Source: an uncultured Verrucomicrobia subdivision 3 bacterium
Lineage (GTDB): Bacteria > Verrucomicrobiota > Verrucomicrobiia > Limisphaerales > UBA11358
Assembly: GCA_903944085.1 (NCBI GenBank)
Contig: CAJAQO010000312.1
Location: forward strand, 1 to 37,199
Direction: 5' to 3'
Length of the DNA stretch: 37,199 bases
Numbering within the stretch: position 1 is the first letter of the stretch; the number at the start of each line of letters is the position of its first letter. Shown one piece after another: positions 37,112 through 37,199 of this stretch. Under the pieces are notes generated by a model. That model was given only the letters and a program-made list of their open reading frames with translations, searched no databases and was not told the origin of the DNA. Made by a program: the position numbers and the translations under genes.

Positions 37112-37199
37112 TCATGCGACGACGAGTTCCGGGCTGTTGGCGTAAATGTGCGCCTGCCGTTCGGCGTGGCGGACGGCGGTGCGGATTTTCTCCTCGAAC
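37112..37199 (-). CDS. C-terminal end of an unidentified minus-strand gene
   Basis: Reading from the window edge, frame starting at 37198 gives 28 codons (FEEKIRTAVRHAERQAHI, then YANSPELVVA) and a TGA at 37114-37112. Composition is protein-like, helical and charged at first. The gene would be convergent with murA. I cannot name it from this fragment and another frame cannot be ruled out. Confidence 0.45.
   Translation of the reverse strand, partial: FEEKIRTAVRHAERQAHIYANSPELVVA

Overview
The window reads as chromosomal DNA of a diderm, LPS-making bacterium of moderately high GC, most likely a verrucomicrobiotan of the Pedosphaera/Limisphaera kind. The taxonomic call is inference. It rests on a type II pseudopilin-like protein with a FADGH motif, a large secreted Calx-beta-like protein ending in FYRIR, paired GYF_2/DUF4190 membrane proteins, and short tandem repeats scattered through genes and spacers. 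No rRNA, tRNA, insertion sequence, prophage or CRISPR array was seen. No gene-free stretch exceeds about 300 bases; the longest are about 230-245 bases (19563-19806 and 28232-28462).

Layout. 1-4200: the 3' part of a GltD/NfnB-type flavoprotein with its terminator, then a three-gene proton-translocating transhydrogenase operon (pntAA-pntAB-pntB); both concern NADPH. 4310-7805 (minus): a U32 peptidase-family protein followed by a zinc-ribbon/Sel1 protein. 7901-13298 (plus): lpxA, two tandem GYF_2/DUF4190 proteins, a DUF2752 protein, a YbjQ-family protein and a large MMPL/RND transporter. 13432-17356: an exported repeat protein of unknown function rich in W-P-[FLV]-[FY] motifs, then mlaE-mlaF-mlaD. 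17426-18916: rpmE and prfA.

18993-23357: a HAD phosphatase, then pgi and mnmG in DNA visibly poorer in GC than either flank. 23410-28231: a tight three-gene operon for cell-wall turnover, made of an S13 DD-peptidase fused to an alpha/beta-hydrolase, a NamZ-type lipoprotein and an AmiE-like beta-lactamase-fold lipoprotein. 28463-32614: the Calx-beta-like secreted protein and the pseudopilin. 32669-33724 (minus): a dipeptide epimerase of the L-Ala-D/L-Glu type, divergent from a class A beta-lactamase-like hydrolase (33796-34653). 34715-36948: prmC and murA. A minus-strand gene enters at the right edge.

Two themes tie the region together. The first is the envelope: lpxA, MMPL, the WPF repeat protein, Mla, DD-peptidase, NamZ, AmiE-like, epimerase and murA cover lipid A synthesis, lipid transport and peptidoglycan synthesis and salvage. 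The second is translation: rpmE, prfA and prmC, plus the tRNA modifier mnmG and possibly the U32 protein. rpmE-prfA and prmC-murA, which are neighbours in other bacteria, are here separated by about 16 kb, and a related palindromic repeat sits in the spacer of each pair.

The most promising leads are the unknown WPF repeat protein between an MMPL transporter and an Mla system, the DD-peptidase/esterase fusion in a peptidoglycan-salvage operon, the heptamer arrays inserted in frame in coding genes, and the low-GC pgi-mnmG block.
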